Positions 8,959 to 17,642 are shown, counted from the first letter of the stretch. The stretch is DNA of 24,376 nt from CAZTWC01 sp964617105 [NCBI: uncultured Myxococcia bacterium] (GCA_964617105.1 CAZTWC010000021.1:1-24376); one strand, 5' to 3'. Notes: generated from the letters alone by a model not told the origin. Numbers and translations are program-made.

Positions 8959-9927
8959 ATGATGACTGAACAGAAGGTATGCGGTTCGAAAAAAAACCTG
9001 GAACTCGAGGTCGACCTCAAGTTACGGTTGAAGGTGATTGGAGATCTGACTGAAGAGGATAAGAAGGCAGGGATTAAAAAACCAGAATTTATCCATGGGG
9101 AGATAAAGGCGGTTGGCTCGTACAGTTCCAAAAGAGAGGATGGCTTAAAGATTTTTAGATCTGTGGGGATCATTCGTGATATTACCAACCGTAAAAAGAT
9201 GGAGCAAGAGGTCAAGAGAGCCTATCAAATTGAATCGGTAGGGGTACTGGCTGGTGGTATAGCCCATGATTTCAACAACTATTTGCAGAGTATAATGGGC
9301 AACACCCAATTGGCCAAGATGATCTCCTCAACCAATGAAGATATTGTAAAAATGCTGGATGAAACCATGTTAGCCGCTCACTATGCCAAAGATTTGAGCC
9401 AGCAACTTCTAACCTTCTCAAAAGGGGGTTTACCTTTGAAAAGGGAGATATCTCTTTTTCTCTTTTTAAAGGATGCTGCCAATTTTGCGGCCAGTGGTTC
9501 AAAGACGAAGTGCACTTTTAATTTAAATAATGATCTATGGGAGGTAATGGGGGATCAAAATCAGTTGCAGCAGGTGATTCATAACCTGGTTCTCAATGCT
9601 CAGCAGGCTATGCCGGATGGTGGTACTGTGGAGATAGAGGCGATAAATTATATTAAGGATGAAAATAGCAGGATTCCTCTGTCCGGCAAGTATAATGTTA
9701 TGGTTTCAGTCATTGACAGCGGAGTAGGGATTCCAGAGAAAATTCGTGACAAAATATTTTTTCCCTTTTTTACTACCAAGCAGAGCGGTCGAGGCTTGGG
9801 TTTGACCGTTGCCCAATCAATCATAAAAAATCATAGCGGTTTTTTAACGATAGAATCCTCTTCTGGAGAAGGTTCCACGTTTAGATTTTATTTACCCGCC
9901 TTAGTTTCAGCTGATCAGAATAGTTAA
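8959..9927 (+). CDS. HK3 C-terminal part: PAS remnant, HisKA and HATPase (split gene)
   Basis: Kinase half of HK3, 322 aa from the first ATG; the frame is open back to 8914, so this ATG may not be a real start, and no convincing ribosome site precedes it. Residues 1-80 are the end of a PAS domain (GEIKAVGSY, then SVGIIRDITNRKK, nearly the same as HK2). HisKA carries an intact GIAHDFNN (His103); HATPase_c has the N-box HNLVLNAQQAMP, DSGVG and a GRGLGL loop. It ends without a receiver, unlike HK1 and HK2. If translated from an internal start it would be a soluble kinase detached from its sensor; otherwise it is the silent half of a pseudogene. rqcH starts 12 bases downstream. Confidence 0.75.
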   Translation: MMTEQKVCGSKKNLELEVDLKLRLKVIGDLTEEDKKAGIKKPEFIHGEIKAVGSYSSKREDGLKIFRSVGIIRDITNRKKMEQEVKRAYQIESVGVLAGGIAHDFNNYLQSIMGNTQLAKMISSTNEDIVKMLDETMLAAHYAKDLSQQLLTFSKGGLPLKREISLFLFLKDAANFAASGSKTKCTFNLNNDLWEVMGDQNQLQQVIHNLVLNAQQAMPDGGTVEIEAINYIKDENSRIPLSGKYNVMVSVIDSGVGIPEKIRDKIFFPFFTTKQSGRGLGLTVAQSIIKNHSGFLTIESSSGEGSTFRFYLPALVSADQNS

Positions 9928-9939
9928 GGGAGCCCTAAG

Positions 9940-11541
9940 ATGGGAATGTCCGATTTTCAGATAAACCAGGTGGTAAAAGAGTTGGCCCTCCTGTGTCCAT
10001 GCCAATTGGATAATGTTTACCAACCTCATCCCCGCCGCCTGTATCTACGGTTAAAATCGGGGAGGAAAAAGAGATTGCTGCTCATGGTGGTGCGGGAGAA
10101 GATGTCGCGTCTTCATCTGACCGCCATCCGTCCGGCCAATCCGGCCTCCCCCTTGGCTTTTCAGATGTTTTTACGCAAGCACCTATCGGGTGTTTCGCTT
10201 CAGGCGGTGGAAAAATATTCCCACGACCGGCTGGTTTCCTTGCAGTTTAAGAACCAAAAGAATTCCCGGGATTTCAATGCCGGGTTGACAAAAAAGTCTC
10301 CAGATATGGAGGCTCACATCTTACAGGTGGAATTGATCCCTCGGGGTAATATATTCGTGCTTGATTCTAACCGCAATATTGTCAATTCCATGTTGCCCAC
10401 AGACCAAGAAGACCGGGATTTGGCTCCAGGTCAGAGATACCATGAACCGGCAGTTCCTCTTGCAGGCGGTCCAGGGCAGGAGAGAGGGAAAAATCAGATA
10501 TCTCCTGACGCCACCAACCGTGACTTGGCACCTGTAGATATGGAGTGTGAACCATACCCGTATAATCGGGCTATGGAACTGTATTTTCAGCGACAAGAGG
10601 AAGTCGAGATATTTACCTCCAGGCGCTCAAAGTTGTTGAAAGTGCTAAAACAACGGATAAAAAAAATAGGCCGGAAGATTACCAGACTTGAAGCGGAGCG
10701 GAAAAAAACCGCTAATGCGGATACTTACCAACAATACGGTGAATTGCTAAAACCGCTGTTGGGCCGAATAAAGAGGGGCCAAAGAAGTGTTAGAGCCTTT
10801 AACTATTTTCAACCTCAGGAGGGAGAGATTGAGATCCCCTTGCAATTGGAATTAGACAGCCGGGAAAACCTTAACCGGTTTTTCAAATTAGCCAAAAAAT
10901 ATAAACGCGGCCGGGAGATGGTGGAGAAAAATTTAGAATCAACTAAAGAAGAGTTGAGAAAATTGACAATGATCAGAGATGAGATAACGGAGATTGCCAA
11001 TAGAGAAAAATTATCTGAAATAGAGACGAAATATGCAATTCTCCTGAATGGGCTTGGGTTGGCGCAAACAGATCTGGGGAAAGCCCGGGGAAAAGCAACT
11101 TCGGGCCGGAGAGGAGAAGCCGGAGGGCAAAAGGGGAAAAGAGAGTGTTTCCACCTGTTTGAAAATAACTGCCAGCAGCGGATCATGGTGGGCAAAGGTG
11201 GGGCAGACAATGATAAATTGACTTTTTCCAAAGCCCGGGGAAATGATCTATGGCTTCATGTCCGGGGTTTTGCCGGCGCCCATGTAGTGATTCCCCAGGA
11301 CAAGGAGAGGGAGATCTCTTCGGAAATCCTTTTGGACGCCGCTTACCTGGCCCTTAATTACAGTAAGGTAAAAGAGGGTGAAAAGGCAGAGGTACTCTAT
11401 ACCAGGTGCAAGTATGTAAAAAGAGCGAAAAGTGTAGGGCGAAAAACCACCGCGCCTGGTCGGGTATTGATTAGCCAGGAGAAAGTAATTTTTTTAACCA
11501 AGGCTAAAAAACGACTGGAAAGATTGAAGCGGATAGGATAA
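9940..11541 (+). CDS. rqcH: RqcH/NFACT family protein, ribosome-associated quality control
   Basis: 533-aa NFACT protein, bacterial counterpart of eukaryotic Rqc2/NEMF and of Gram-positive FbpA. In Bacillus subtilis, RqcH binds peptidyl-tRNA-obstructed 50S subunits and recruits tRNA-Ala to add C-terminal alanine tails that mark stalled chains for degradation. Visible here: NFACT-N (about 5-230) with the HDRLVSL segment, Asp96-Arg97 matching the Asp-Arg pair needed for tailing in B. subtilis; coiled coil with HhH-like basic region (230-350); linker; NFACT-R domain (about 405-533, IMVGKGGADNDKLTF, DLWLHVRG, GAHVVI) and a basic C-terminal tail. AAGGGAG precedes the ATG by about eight bases. The linkers are shorter than in some homologs, but all blocks are present. 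It follows HK3 closely, so it may be co-transcribed with the sensor genes, an unusual setting. Confidence 0.9.
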   Translation: MGMSDFQINQVVKELALLCPCQLDNVYQPHPRRLYLRLKSGRKKRLLLMVVREKMSRLHLTAIRPANPASPLAFQMFLRKHLSGVSLQAVEKYSHDRLVSLQFKNQKNSRDFNAGLTKKSPDMEAHILQVELIPRGNIFVLDSNRNIVNSMLPTDQEDRDLAPGQRYHEPAVPLAGGPGQERGKNQISPDATNRDLAPVDMECEPYPYNRAMELYFQRQEEVEIFTSRRSKLLKVLKQRIKKIGRKITRLEAERKKTANADTYQQYGELLKPLLGRIKRGQRSVRAFNYFQPQEGEIEIPLQLELDSRENLNRFFKLAKKYKRGREMVEKNLESTKEELRKLTMIRDEITEIANREKLSEIETKYAILLNGLGLAQTDLGKARGKATSGRRGEAGGQKGKRECFHLFENNCQQRIMVGKGGADNDKLTFSKARGNDLWLHVRGFAGAHVVIPQDKEREISSEILLDAAYLALNYSKVKEGEKAEVLYTRCKYVKRAKSVGRKTTAPGRVLISQEKVIFLTKAKKRLERLKRIG

Positions 11542-11585
11542 AATGAGTCCAATTAGGGAATAGATTTTAAGAGGAGAATTATCTT

Positions 11586-12065
11586 ATGCATTGCCGTTTT
11601 AGTATGATCGAAACTATGCGGGGATTACATCATTTTGTGGACAAGAGTTACGGGGATGTCGAAGACAAGAAATTCTATTTTAAAATTGATTGGGGGCAGG
11701 AATTATTCAAATTTATAAATCCCTTTTCTCCGGAGTTTATGCTCAATGAAGCAGAAGGCGTCATCTATGTTGAGGGCTTGACTGACGGAGAGATAGCCTG
11801 CCACGGCTCCCTGGAATTGAGTTACCTGTCGGAATACAAACTACGCTATAACCTTTACTTTGAGTATAACGGAGATAATTACTCCTATGTAGGAGAAAAG
11901 GTGGATGTTAAATTGTGGAAACCTATTAATCTGGTTAAAACCCACACCATTTGCTATGGAACTCTCTACGATCAACATCACCAGGTGATCTCCAAATCTA
12001 TTACGCACTTTGAGTTGGGGGATATGGTGTCGTTTTTAACTAGCCTACGGCTGAGATTACTATAA
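11586..12065 (+). CDS. Conserved-looking 159-aa beta-rich protein, function unknown
   Basis: I do not recognise this with certainty. The ATG has a strong AGAGGAG ribosome site nine bases upstream. The sequence has no signal peptide or membrane segment and is rich in alternating hydrophobic/polar strands: an ETMRGLHHF opening, EGVIYVEGLTDGEI, YLSEYKLRYNLYF, THTICYGTLYD, and a closing VSKS-like/THFELGDM segment ending FLTSLRLRLL. This strand pattern resembles the lipocalin-like beta-barrel domain that I remember attached to GMC-type oxidoreductases and hydrolases in some proteobacteria; that comparison is from memory and unverified. It lies 44 bases after rqcH on the same strand and ends facing the convergent Cys-rich lipoprotein gene. 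Confidence 0.6.
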   Translation: MHCRFSMIETMRGLHHFVDKSYGDVEDKKFYFKIDWGQELFKFINPFSPEFMLNEAEGVIYVEGLTDGEIACHGSLELSYLSEYKLRYNLYFEYNGDNYSYVGEKVDVKLWKPINLVKTHTICYGTLYDQHHQVISKSITHFELGDMVSFLTSLRLRLL

Positions 12066-12100
12066 ACGACCGCCGATAGCGGCACATCATACCACTTTTA

Positions 12101-13729
12101 TTATTTATTTTCCAAACAGAGATTTACCCAATTGGAGGGGCTTTCTTCGTTTGGGGTTGGTAGGCATTTGAAGCCAGTGGGACAATGACTATCCTGGCAG
12201 CAGGCTTTGACGCACTTTCCTTTGTAGCAGAGTCCACTTTTACACTCTTGGGAGTTTACTATTGAGCAGGGTTGGCCATAATCCTTAGTGCCAACTTCTT
12301 TAACACAGGCCATGGTAAAGGAGCGGTTGAGTCCACTAATCTGGCTGCAAGAAAATCCCGCCGGACAATCGCCGTCATAGCAGCACAAATCACCACAAAA
12401 ACCGCTACCGCCTCCTTGCCACCGAACACAAGTTTGGCTGGCGCAATCCATCTGACTGGTGCAACTGGAACCAGTGCTACCATAACCCAGGGGTATATTG
12501 CAGAGATTTAGCAATCTGGCCGTAGTGGATATACCAATCTGAGACCAGATACATTGCAGCCCGCTGCAGTTGGAGTTGGTGCAGCAGGATGCCAGGCATC
12601 TATTTTTGTTAGTGTCACAAATATTGGACTTGCAGTGGTTTTGCTGGGCAGAACAGGCGCCTCCGGCCGGAGTGGTAAATTTAATAGAGGGGGGGAAGAT
12701 ACGTTCTGGCAAACAAAAATTTAGGCCATTGTGAAGTATGCAACCAAAGTTGCTGGGGCATTCATTCTCATGACAGCAGGATTTGGTGCAGATAGCATAC
12801 TCCTGTTGCATCACTGCCAGTCGCAGGCAGGTTTCGCTGCTACACTCCTGGTGAGTAGTACAATCCTGACCTAAATTTTTTATTCCCGTCTCTAAGCACC
12901 GGCCGCTGGCCTGGTTGCAGGTTTTTCCGGTTGGGCAGGAGGAGTTCAGGCAGCCGTTGGCGCAACTGTTGTTTTGACAGATAGTATAGGGAGGATTGCA
13001 CTCCTGGTCGGTGGTGCAGCCTTGACCTTCACAGCGTCCATCTTGGCCGCAGACACCGGTGGCGCAGCCAGTGAGTGAACAGGAGGGCAGACATCTGCTA
13101 TTGGGATCGTTGAAGCCGCCTTTGGTATAGCAATTATAATCTACCAGGCAATCTTTGTCGGTGTTGCAGTAGTTGTTGGGATAGCACCGGCCCGAGGTTA
13201 AATCGCACTCCCGTCCAATACCGCAGGAACCCTGTGAACATCCCGGTTCGCATAAAAGATTTTCACATATTGTTTTGGGAGGGTGGCAGTTTTGGTCGGT
13301 GGTGCATTTACATACACTACCCAGGGGGCACTTTGGTTCAGAGGTGGTTTCATCCTTAAGACACTTGCCGCTGGCCGGGTCACATTTTTCCCCTGACCCA
13401 CATTGCTGCGCTTCACAATTAAACACACATATGCCACCCTGGCAGATTTGCCCCTTTAATATGCAATCAGAGTCTTGAGTGCAGCCTACAACCTCTAGGC
13501 ACAGTCCGCTCTCCTGGTCGCATTTTTTACTGCTGGGACAACCTTCCACCAACCTGGAGCAGTGATTTTGGCAAAATCCTTCATGGCAGAATTGTCCATT
13601 TAGACACTGGTAATCAGTGGTGCACTTTTTCCCCGTGCCGGAACGGGAAGGGGCATCTCCATTGGAACAGGCCCAAAAGATTAGAGTTAATCCAATAACC
13701 ATGATGGCAATATGTAAAATTGTTTTCAT
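12101..13729 (-). CDS. Cys-rich repetitive predicted lipoprotein
   Basis: 542-aa exported protein. The N-terminus has a hydrophobic signal of about 20 residues ending FWAC, a plausible lipobox with lipidated Cys. The mature part contains about 79 cysteines by my count (near 15 percent), arranged in degenerate units such as CTTDQEC-x(n)-C-NNSC followed by CPTGKTCNQASGRCL; the N-terminal half has about five such units, the C-terminal half has longer ones with CC pairs (KSCCHENECPSNFGC, ASCCTNSNC). This disulfide-knot layout resembles the Dickkopf/EGF-like Cys-rich repeats seen in secreted proteins of myxobacteria and related phyla. Likely surface-exposed, outer-membrane anchored; the role (adhesion, matrix, protease resistance) is unknown. 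No clear ribosome site precedes the ATG. It is divergent from dnaK and convergent with the 159-aa gene. Confidence 0.8.
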   Translation of the reverse strand: MKTILHIAIMVIGLTLIFWACSNGDAPSRSGTGKKCTTDYQCLNGQFCHEGFCQNHCSRLVEGCPSSKKCDQESGLCLEVVGCTQDSDCILKGQICQGGICVFNCEAQQCGSGEKCDPASGKCLKDETTSEPKCPLGSVCKCTTDQNCHPPKTICENLLCEPGCSQGSCGIGRECDLTSGRCYPNNYCNTDKDCLVDYNCYTKGGFNDPNSRCLPSCSLTGCATGVCGQDGRCEGQGCTTDQECNPPYTICQNNSCANGCLNSSCPTGKTCNQASGRCLETGIKNLGQDCTTHQECSSETCLRLAVMQQEYAICTKSCCHENECPSNFGCILHNGLNFCLPERIFPPSIKFTTPAGGACSAQQNHCKSNICDTNKNRCLASCCTNSNCSGLQCIWSQIGISTTARLLNLCNIPLGYGSTGSSCTSQMDCASQTCVRWQGGGSGFCGDLCCYDGDCPAGFSCSQISGLNRSFTMACVKEVGTKDYGQPCSIVNSQECKSGLCYKGKCVKACCQDSHCPTGFKCLPTPNEESPSNWVNLCLENK

Positions 13730-13810
13730 AACATTAATATAAATAACAGATGTTCATCAGAGATACAAGAGGGGAGCATCGGATCATTGCAAATTATTCC
13801 TCTTCTACCC

Positions 13811-13838
13811 TTGACAAATGCCAAATTATGATTATCTT
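13811..13838 (+). promoter_or_regulatory. Candidate sigma70 promoter of dnaK
   Basis: A perfect TTGACA (13811-13816) and TATCTT (13833-13838) with a 16-base spacer lie about 110 bases before the dnaK start in the 218-base divergent gap. No CIRCE inverted repeat and no recognisable heat-shock sigma32 box is visible in the same gap, so the mode of heat control is not apparent. Confidence 0.35.
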
Positions 13839-13947
13839 CTTTGGTGAAACCTATATGGTAACCGCCCGAGAATTCACTTCGTCGCAGAAGGTGGTTTTCG
13901 GATGGAAAAGATGATAATTAATGAACTCGTTTCAAATGGAGGATATT

Positions 13948-15879
13948 ATGGGTAAGATTATCGGAATAGATTTGGGTACAACCAATTCAGTGGTGGCGGT
14001 AATGGAGGGGAAAGAACCAAAGGTGATTACCAACCAGGAGGGAGGCCGGACCACCCCTTCGGTTGTCGCCTATACTGATGATGGCGAGATCTTAGCCGGG
14101 CAAGTGGCTAAAAGGCAGGCCATCACCAACCCTGACAATACTATTTATTCCATCAAGAGGTTTATGGGTCGTAAGCATAACGAAGTCAAGGAGGAGACTG
14201 GTATTGTCCCTTACAAAGTGGTTGCTGCAGGTAATAACGATGTAGTGGTGGATATTAAAGGAAAAACTCACTCCCCGCCCGAAATTTTTGCTAAAATTTT
14301 GCAGAAATTAAAAACCGCGGCTGAAGATTATTTGGGCCAAAAAGTGGCTGATGCGGTTATTACTGTACCGGCTTATTTTAACGACAGCCAGCGTCAGGCT
14401 ACCAAAGATGCCGGTAAGATAGCAGGTTTAAATGTTAAGAGAATCGTCAATGAGCCCACTGCAGCGGCGTTGGCCTATGGGCGGGATAAGAAAAAAGATG
14501 AGTATGTTGCAGTATTTGATTTTGGCGGCGGCACCTTTGATATTTCCATTCTGGAGGTGAGCGAGAACGTGGTGCAGGTGGTTTCCACCAACGGCGATAC
14601 CCACCTGGGCGGTGATAATATCGACCAGCGGATTATCGAGTATTTAACCGAAGAGTTTAAAAAAGATCAGGGAATAGATGTAACCAAAGACAAGATGGTC
14701 TTGCAGCGACTCAAAGAGGCAGCTGAAAAAGCCAAAATCGAACTCTCCTCTGCCATGGAAACCGATATCAATTTGCCTTTTTTAACGGCAGATGCCTCTG
14801 GCCCCAAACACATGAACATTAAGATGACCCGGGCTAAGTTGGAATCGTTGATGGAAGATCTGATTAATCGGACTTTGGAACCCTGCCGGCAAGCCCTTAA
14901 GGATGCCAACAAGAATCCCAACGAGATCGATGAAGTGATTTTGGTGGGAGGCTCCACCCGTATTCCCAAAGTGTTGGCAGAGGTAAAGAAGTTTTTTGGC
15001 AAGGAGCCTCACAAGGGTGTCAACCCTGATGAGGTGGTGGCCATGGGGGCGGCGGTTCAGGCTGGAGTTCTCTCTGGTGAGGTGAAAGACCTGCTGCTTT
15101 TGGATGTGACCCCGCTTTCTCTGGGTATCGAAACCTTGGGCGGTGTGATGACTTCCCTGATCCAACGGAATACCACCATTCCTACCAAGAAAGGTGAGAT
15201 ATTTTCAACTGCCGCAGACAACCAAACCTCAGTAGAGGTACACGTATTACAGGGCGAGCGGCCCATGGCCAGGGACAATCGTACCTTAGGACGTTTTCAT
15301 CTTGATGGAATTCCACCGGCACCCCGAGGAATGCCCCAGGTGGAGGTAGCCTTTGACATCGATGCTAACGGTATTGTAAATGTCAGCGCTGTGGATAAAG
15401 CCACCAACAAGGAACAGCATATCACTATCACTGCTTCCAGTGGTTTGGACGATAAAGAGATAGACCAATTGGTGAAAGATGCCCAGGAGCATGAGGCGGA
15501 TGATCTGAAGAAAAAAGAGGAGGTGGAGGTAAAAAACAATGCCGACACTTTGATATACTCGATAGAGAAAAATCTAGGAGAGCACAAAGACAAACTGGAT
15601 GCCGATACCATAAGTAATATCGAGAAAGCTATGGAAGATGCCAAAAAGGCAGTGTCCGGCGGCAATGTTGATGAGATCAAAACTGCAATAGAGAATTTAA
15701 CTAAGGCTTCCCACAAAATGGCCGAAATTATGTACCAGCAGAGTGCACCTCCTCCGGGAGCAGAAGGCGCAGGTCCGGGAGCACCAGGCCAAGATGCCGA
15801 CCAACCCGGCGAAGATGTTCCGCCTCCCCCAAAAAGTGATCCGGGGGTAGTGGACGCCGAGTACGAAGAAGCCAACTAA
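13948..15879 (+). CDS. dnaK: Molecular chaperone DnaK (Hsp70)
   Basis: Full-length Hsp70, 643 aa. It binds exposed hydrophobic segments of client proteins in an ATP-driven cycle with DnaJ and GrpE. The start is placed at the ATG at 13948, preceded by GGAGG five bases away; the upstream in-frame ATG at 13921 has no such site and would add nine residues before the invariant [13 protein letters not shown]. Nucleotide-binding domain 1-385 (phosphate-1 motif [18 protein letters not shown], adenosine loop VGGSTRIP), conserved linker [19 protein letters not shown], substrate-binding beta domain and helical lid, then a Pro/Gly-rich tail ending DAEYEEAN like the usual EEVD-type bacterial end. No grpE or dnaJ is adjacent; the gene stands alone between a divergent lipoprotein gene and a convergent operon, so it may be a second dnaK copy. 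Confidence 0.98.
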   Translation: MGKIIGIDLGTTNSVVAVMEGKEPKVITNQEGGRTTPSVVAYTDDGEILAGQVAKRQAITNPDNTIYSIKRFMGRKHNEVKEETGIVPYKVVAAGNNDVVVDIKGKTHSPPEIFAKILQKLKTAAEDYLGQKVADAVITVPAYFNDSQRQATKDAGKIAGLNVKRIVNEPTAAALAYGRDKKKDEYVAVFDFGGGTFDISILEVSENVVQVVSTNGDTHLGGDNIDQRIIEYLTEEFKKDQGIDVTKDKMVLQRLKEAAEKAKIELSSAMETDINLPFLTADASGPKHMNIKMTRAKLESLMEDLINRTLEPCRQALKDANKNPNEIDEVILVGGSTRIPKVLAEVKKFFGKEPHKGVNPDEVVAMGAAVQAGVLSGEVKDLLLLDVTPLSLGIETLGGVMTSLIQRNTTIPTKKGEIFSTAADNQTSVEVHVLQGERPMARDNRTLGRFHLDGIPPAPRGMPQVEVAFDIDANGIVNVSAVDKATNKEQHITITASSGLDDKEIDQLVKDAQEHEADDLKKKEEVEVKNNADTLIYSIEKNLGEHKDKLDADTISNIEKAMEDAKKAVSGGNVDEIKTAIENLTKASHKMAEIMYQQSAPPPGAEGAGPGAPGQDADQPGEDVPPPPKSDPGVVDAEYEEAN

Positions 15880-16002
15880 GAATTCGGATGCATCTTCACC
15901 AGCTAGGCGCCGGCTCAAAAATTATCCTCGGAGTATTATTTATACACCTTGCGGTAATTTTTGAGCCGGCGCCTAGCTGGTGAAGCGCCTCCAAATTCTT
16001 AG
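15876..16002. repeat. 127-bp near-perfect palindrome between dnaK and crp-family gene
   Basis: Inner arms 15894-15924 and 15955-15985 are perfect reverse complements (31 bp each). The pairing continues outward with a few mismatches and one bulge to 15876 and 16002 (both ends CTAAGAATT in arm orientation). The 30-base centre (15925-15954) contains a further small stem, GTAT/ATAC. The left end begins inside the dnaK stop codon. Between convergent genes it could act as a two-way terminator, but the stem is far longer than needed; a miniature transposable element or REP-type repeat is an alternative. Confidence 0.85.
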
Positions 16003-16026
16003 TGCCCCTCCAAATTTTTCCTGAAT

Positions 16027-16710
16027 CTAATACTCTTCCAGGATCATGGTTTTGTGGATGATGATGTTTTTGCCGGAGATGGTGATATGACCTTTTTGGG
16101 CTAAATCTTTCAAGGCCCGGCTAACGGTTTCCCTGGAAGAGCCTACCATGGCTGAAATCTCTTGATGGGTGGGGCGGTTTTCAATAAGCACGCCCCCCAT
16201 TATAGGTTTGCCGTGATCACGAGCCATCTGGAGCAAAATATGTCCCACCCGGCCATAAACATCCAGTAAAACCAGGTTGCCGATTTTCTCATCTGCCTGG
16301 CGTAATCTCTTACACAACTTTTCAAGCAAAGAGAGGGTGATTAAGGGATGTTGCAACAGGTGGCTTTTAAACACCTTTCTTTCCAGCACCAGTATGGTGG
16401 ATTCTTCAGCAGCCATCACGTTGGCGGAACGGGGTTTACCGTCTAAAAGGGACATTTCACCAAAAAAATCGTTGGCATTCAAGATAGACAAAACTATCTC
16501 CTTGCCGTTTTCTCCGTACAGAACAACCTTTACCCGCCCCTTGATAATTAAAAACAGTGCATCTCCCTTACTGTATTGTCTGAGGATCAATTCTCCCCGG
16601 TTGTAGCGGCGGCTGATAAAAAGACTCAGCAGAGATTGTAAATCCTGGTCATCAAGATTTTTAAACAGGGATATTTTTTTTAAGATATTTATTTGATCGA
16701 TTTGGCTCAT
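16027..16710 (-). CDS. CRP/FNR-family transcription regulator
   Basis: 227 aa. The N-terminal cyclic-nucleotide-binding beta roll (about 12-125) contains FGEMSLLDGKPRSANV (83-98), which keeps the Gly-Glu and Arg-Ser positions that contact the ribose and phosphate of cAMP in E. coli CRP. A dimerisation helix (125-150) leads to a winged helix (THQEISAMVGSSRETVSR, 181-198) with the recognition helix starting SSRETVSR, as in CRP. The only Cys is Cys133, so no FNR-type iron-sulfur cluster. Predicted dimeric DNA-binding regulator answering a cyclic nucleotide; cAMP is most likely, but c-di-GMP-responsive CRP relatives exist and two degenerate GGDEF proteins are close by. It is the last gene of the minus-strand array, seven bases after the TPR gene. 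Confidence 0.92.
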   Translation of the reverse strand: MSQIDQINILKKISLFKNLDDQDLQSLLSLFISRRYNRGELILRQYSKGDALFLIIKGRVKVVLYGENGKEIVLSILNANDFFGEMSLLDGKPRSANVMAAEESTILVLERKVFKSHLLQHPLITLSLLEKLCKRLRQADEKIGNLVLLDVYGRVGHILLQMARDHGKPIMGGVLIENRPTHQEISAMVGSSRETVSRALKDLAQKGHITISGKNIIIHKTMILEEY

Positions 16711-16717
16711 TGGTTAT

Positions 16718-17641
16718 CTACTTGACAAGATATTTTTTTAAAAGCGGGTCTTTTTTCATCTGTGTGATTATTGATTGCAGATCCGGGTCCTGGTTAATGT
16801 TTTGCACGTCAATATACCCATTTAAGAGGGAAATTTTTAAAAACTGAATAGCCATCCCAGACTTGTCCATTAAAGCATAAATACAGGCTAAATTGTAGTA
16901 AGCATCAGGAAAGTCGGGGTCAATATCCAAGCTTTTTTTATACCACTTTTCCGCCTTTTTCAACTCCTTGCGGGCGTAGAAGGTGACGCCAACGCCATTA
17001 TACGCTTCTACCCGAGCCGGATTTATTTGGATGACTTTGATAAACAGTTTCCTGGCTCGTTCGAAATATCCTTCCGATAGATAGTTGCCCGCTTCCTGCA
17101 TTAAAATCTCTTGCTCAGTGCTTTTAATTTTATAATTCAAGGGATTGTAATGCTCTTTCCCGGGCTCGGTTCGTCCTTTTTTGCCCAGGTCCACGGCCAT
17201 TTCCAGGGTATTGGCTTTTAAACTCTTAGTTTTTTTACCACTTTTTTGCGCTCTTTGTTTGGTCAGAATAACACTCTTCTGCCGTTTTAGTTTCAAAGGG
17301 CATTTTGAACTTATGGCGCCTTTAAATTTTTTACCATTTTTTCCCAAAATCAGTAATATAAAGTGCCATTGTGAGCCCCCAGGGCATTTTTTTTGCAGGC
17401 AAACCCTCATTTTTCCAGATAATGTATCTTCCTCTATGGTGCCCTGCAACACCTTAACCCCTTTTTTAAAGGGACAAAGATGGCTATCTTGGAGTAGTGT
17501 TCCTTCTACCTTATTACCATTTATTTTCAGAGAAATAGCCCCCAATTCCCATGACCAGGCGCCTTCTATTTTCTCCTGATCAGCCATAGCGCCCCCAACC
17601 GTCAGGCAAATAAACAGGAGATAGGAAAATAATTTTATCAT
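16718..17641 (-). CDS. Exported TPR-repeat protein
   Basis: 307 aa from the ATG at 17641, chosen because it gives a clean signal peptide (MIKLFSYLLFICLTVGGAMA) one base after the stop of the upstream gene; an earlier in-frame ATG at 17668 would put nine extra residues ahead of the signal. Residues about 20-120 form a beta-rich domain with several Cys (HLCPFKKG, MRVCLQKKCPGG, SSKCPLK) that I cannot assign to a family. A basic linker leads to about three tetratricopeptide repeats (185-280: AGNYLSEGYFERARKLF, AYNGVGVTFYARKELKKAEK, AYYNLACIYALM), which normally bind partner proteins. Likely periplasmic. It is sandwiched between a signalling protein and a CRP-family regulator. Confidence 0.75.
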   Translation of the reverse strand: MIKLFSYLLFICLTVGGAMADQEKIEGAWSWELGAISLKINGNKVEGTLLQDSHLCPFKKGVKVLQGTIEEDTLSGKMRVCLQKKCPGGSQWHFILLILGKNGKKFKGAISSKCPLKLKRQKSVILTKQRAQKSGKKTKSLKANTLEMAVDLGKKGRTEPGKEHYNPLNYKIKSTEQEILMQEAGNYLSEGYFERARKLFIKVIQINPARVEAYNGVGVTFYARKELKKAEKWYKKSLDIDPDFPDAYYNLACIYALMDKSGMAIQFLKISLLNGYIDVQNINQDPDLQSIITQMKKDPLLKKYLVK

Positions 17642-17642
17642 G

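Noticed and set aside
12070-12082. Small hairpin as terminator between the convergent 159-aa and lipoprotein genes
   Set aside because: Only a 4-bp stem (CCGC/GCGG) and no adjacent T-run on either strand.
13921-13947. Upstream in-frame ATG as dnaK start
   Set aside because: No ribosome site there; GGAGG is five bases before the ATG at 13948, which begins the conserved DnaK N-terminus.
13730-13947. CIRCE or sigma32 heat-shock elements before dnaK
   Set aside because: I looked for TTAGCACTC/GAGTGCTAA and CTTGAA/CCCCAT patterns and found none.
15297-15875. 192-aa frame antisense to dnaK
   Set aside because: It mirrors the codon pattern of dnaK, has Ser/Ala-rich composition and no family motifs; a shadow frame.
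16027-16710. FNR-type oxygen sensor
   Set aside because: Only one cysteine (Cys133); the cyclic-nucleotide pocket motif is intact instead.
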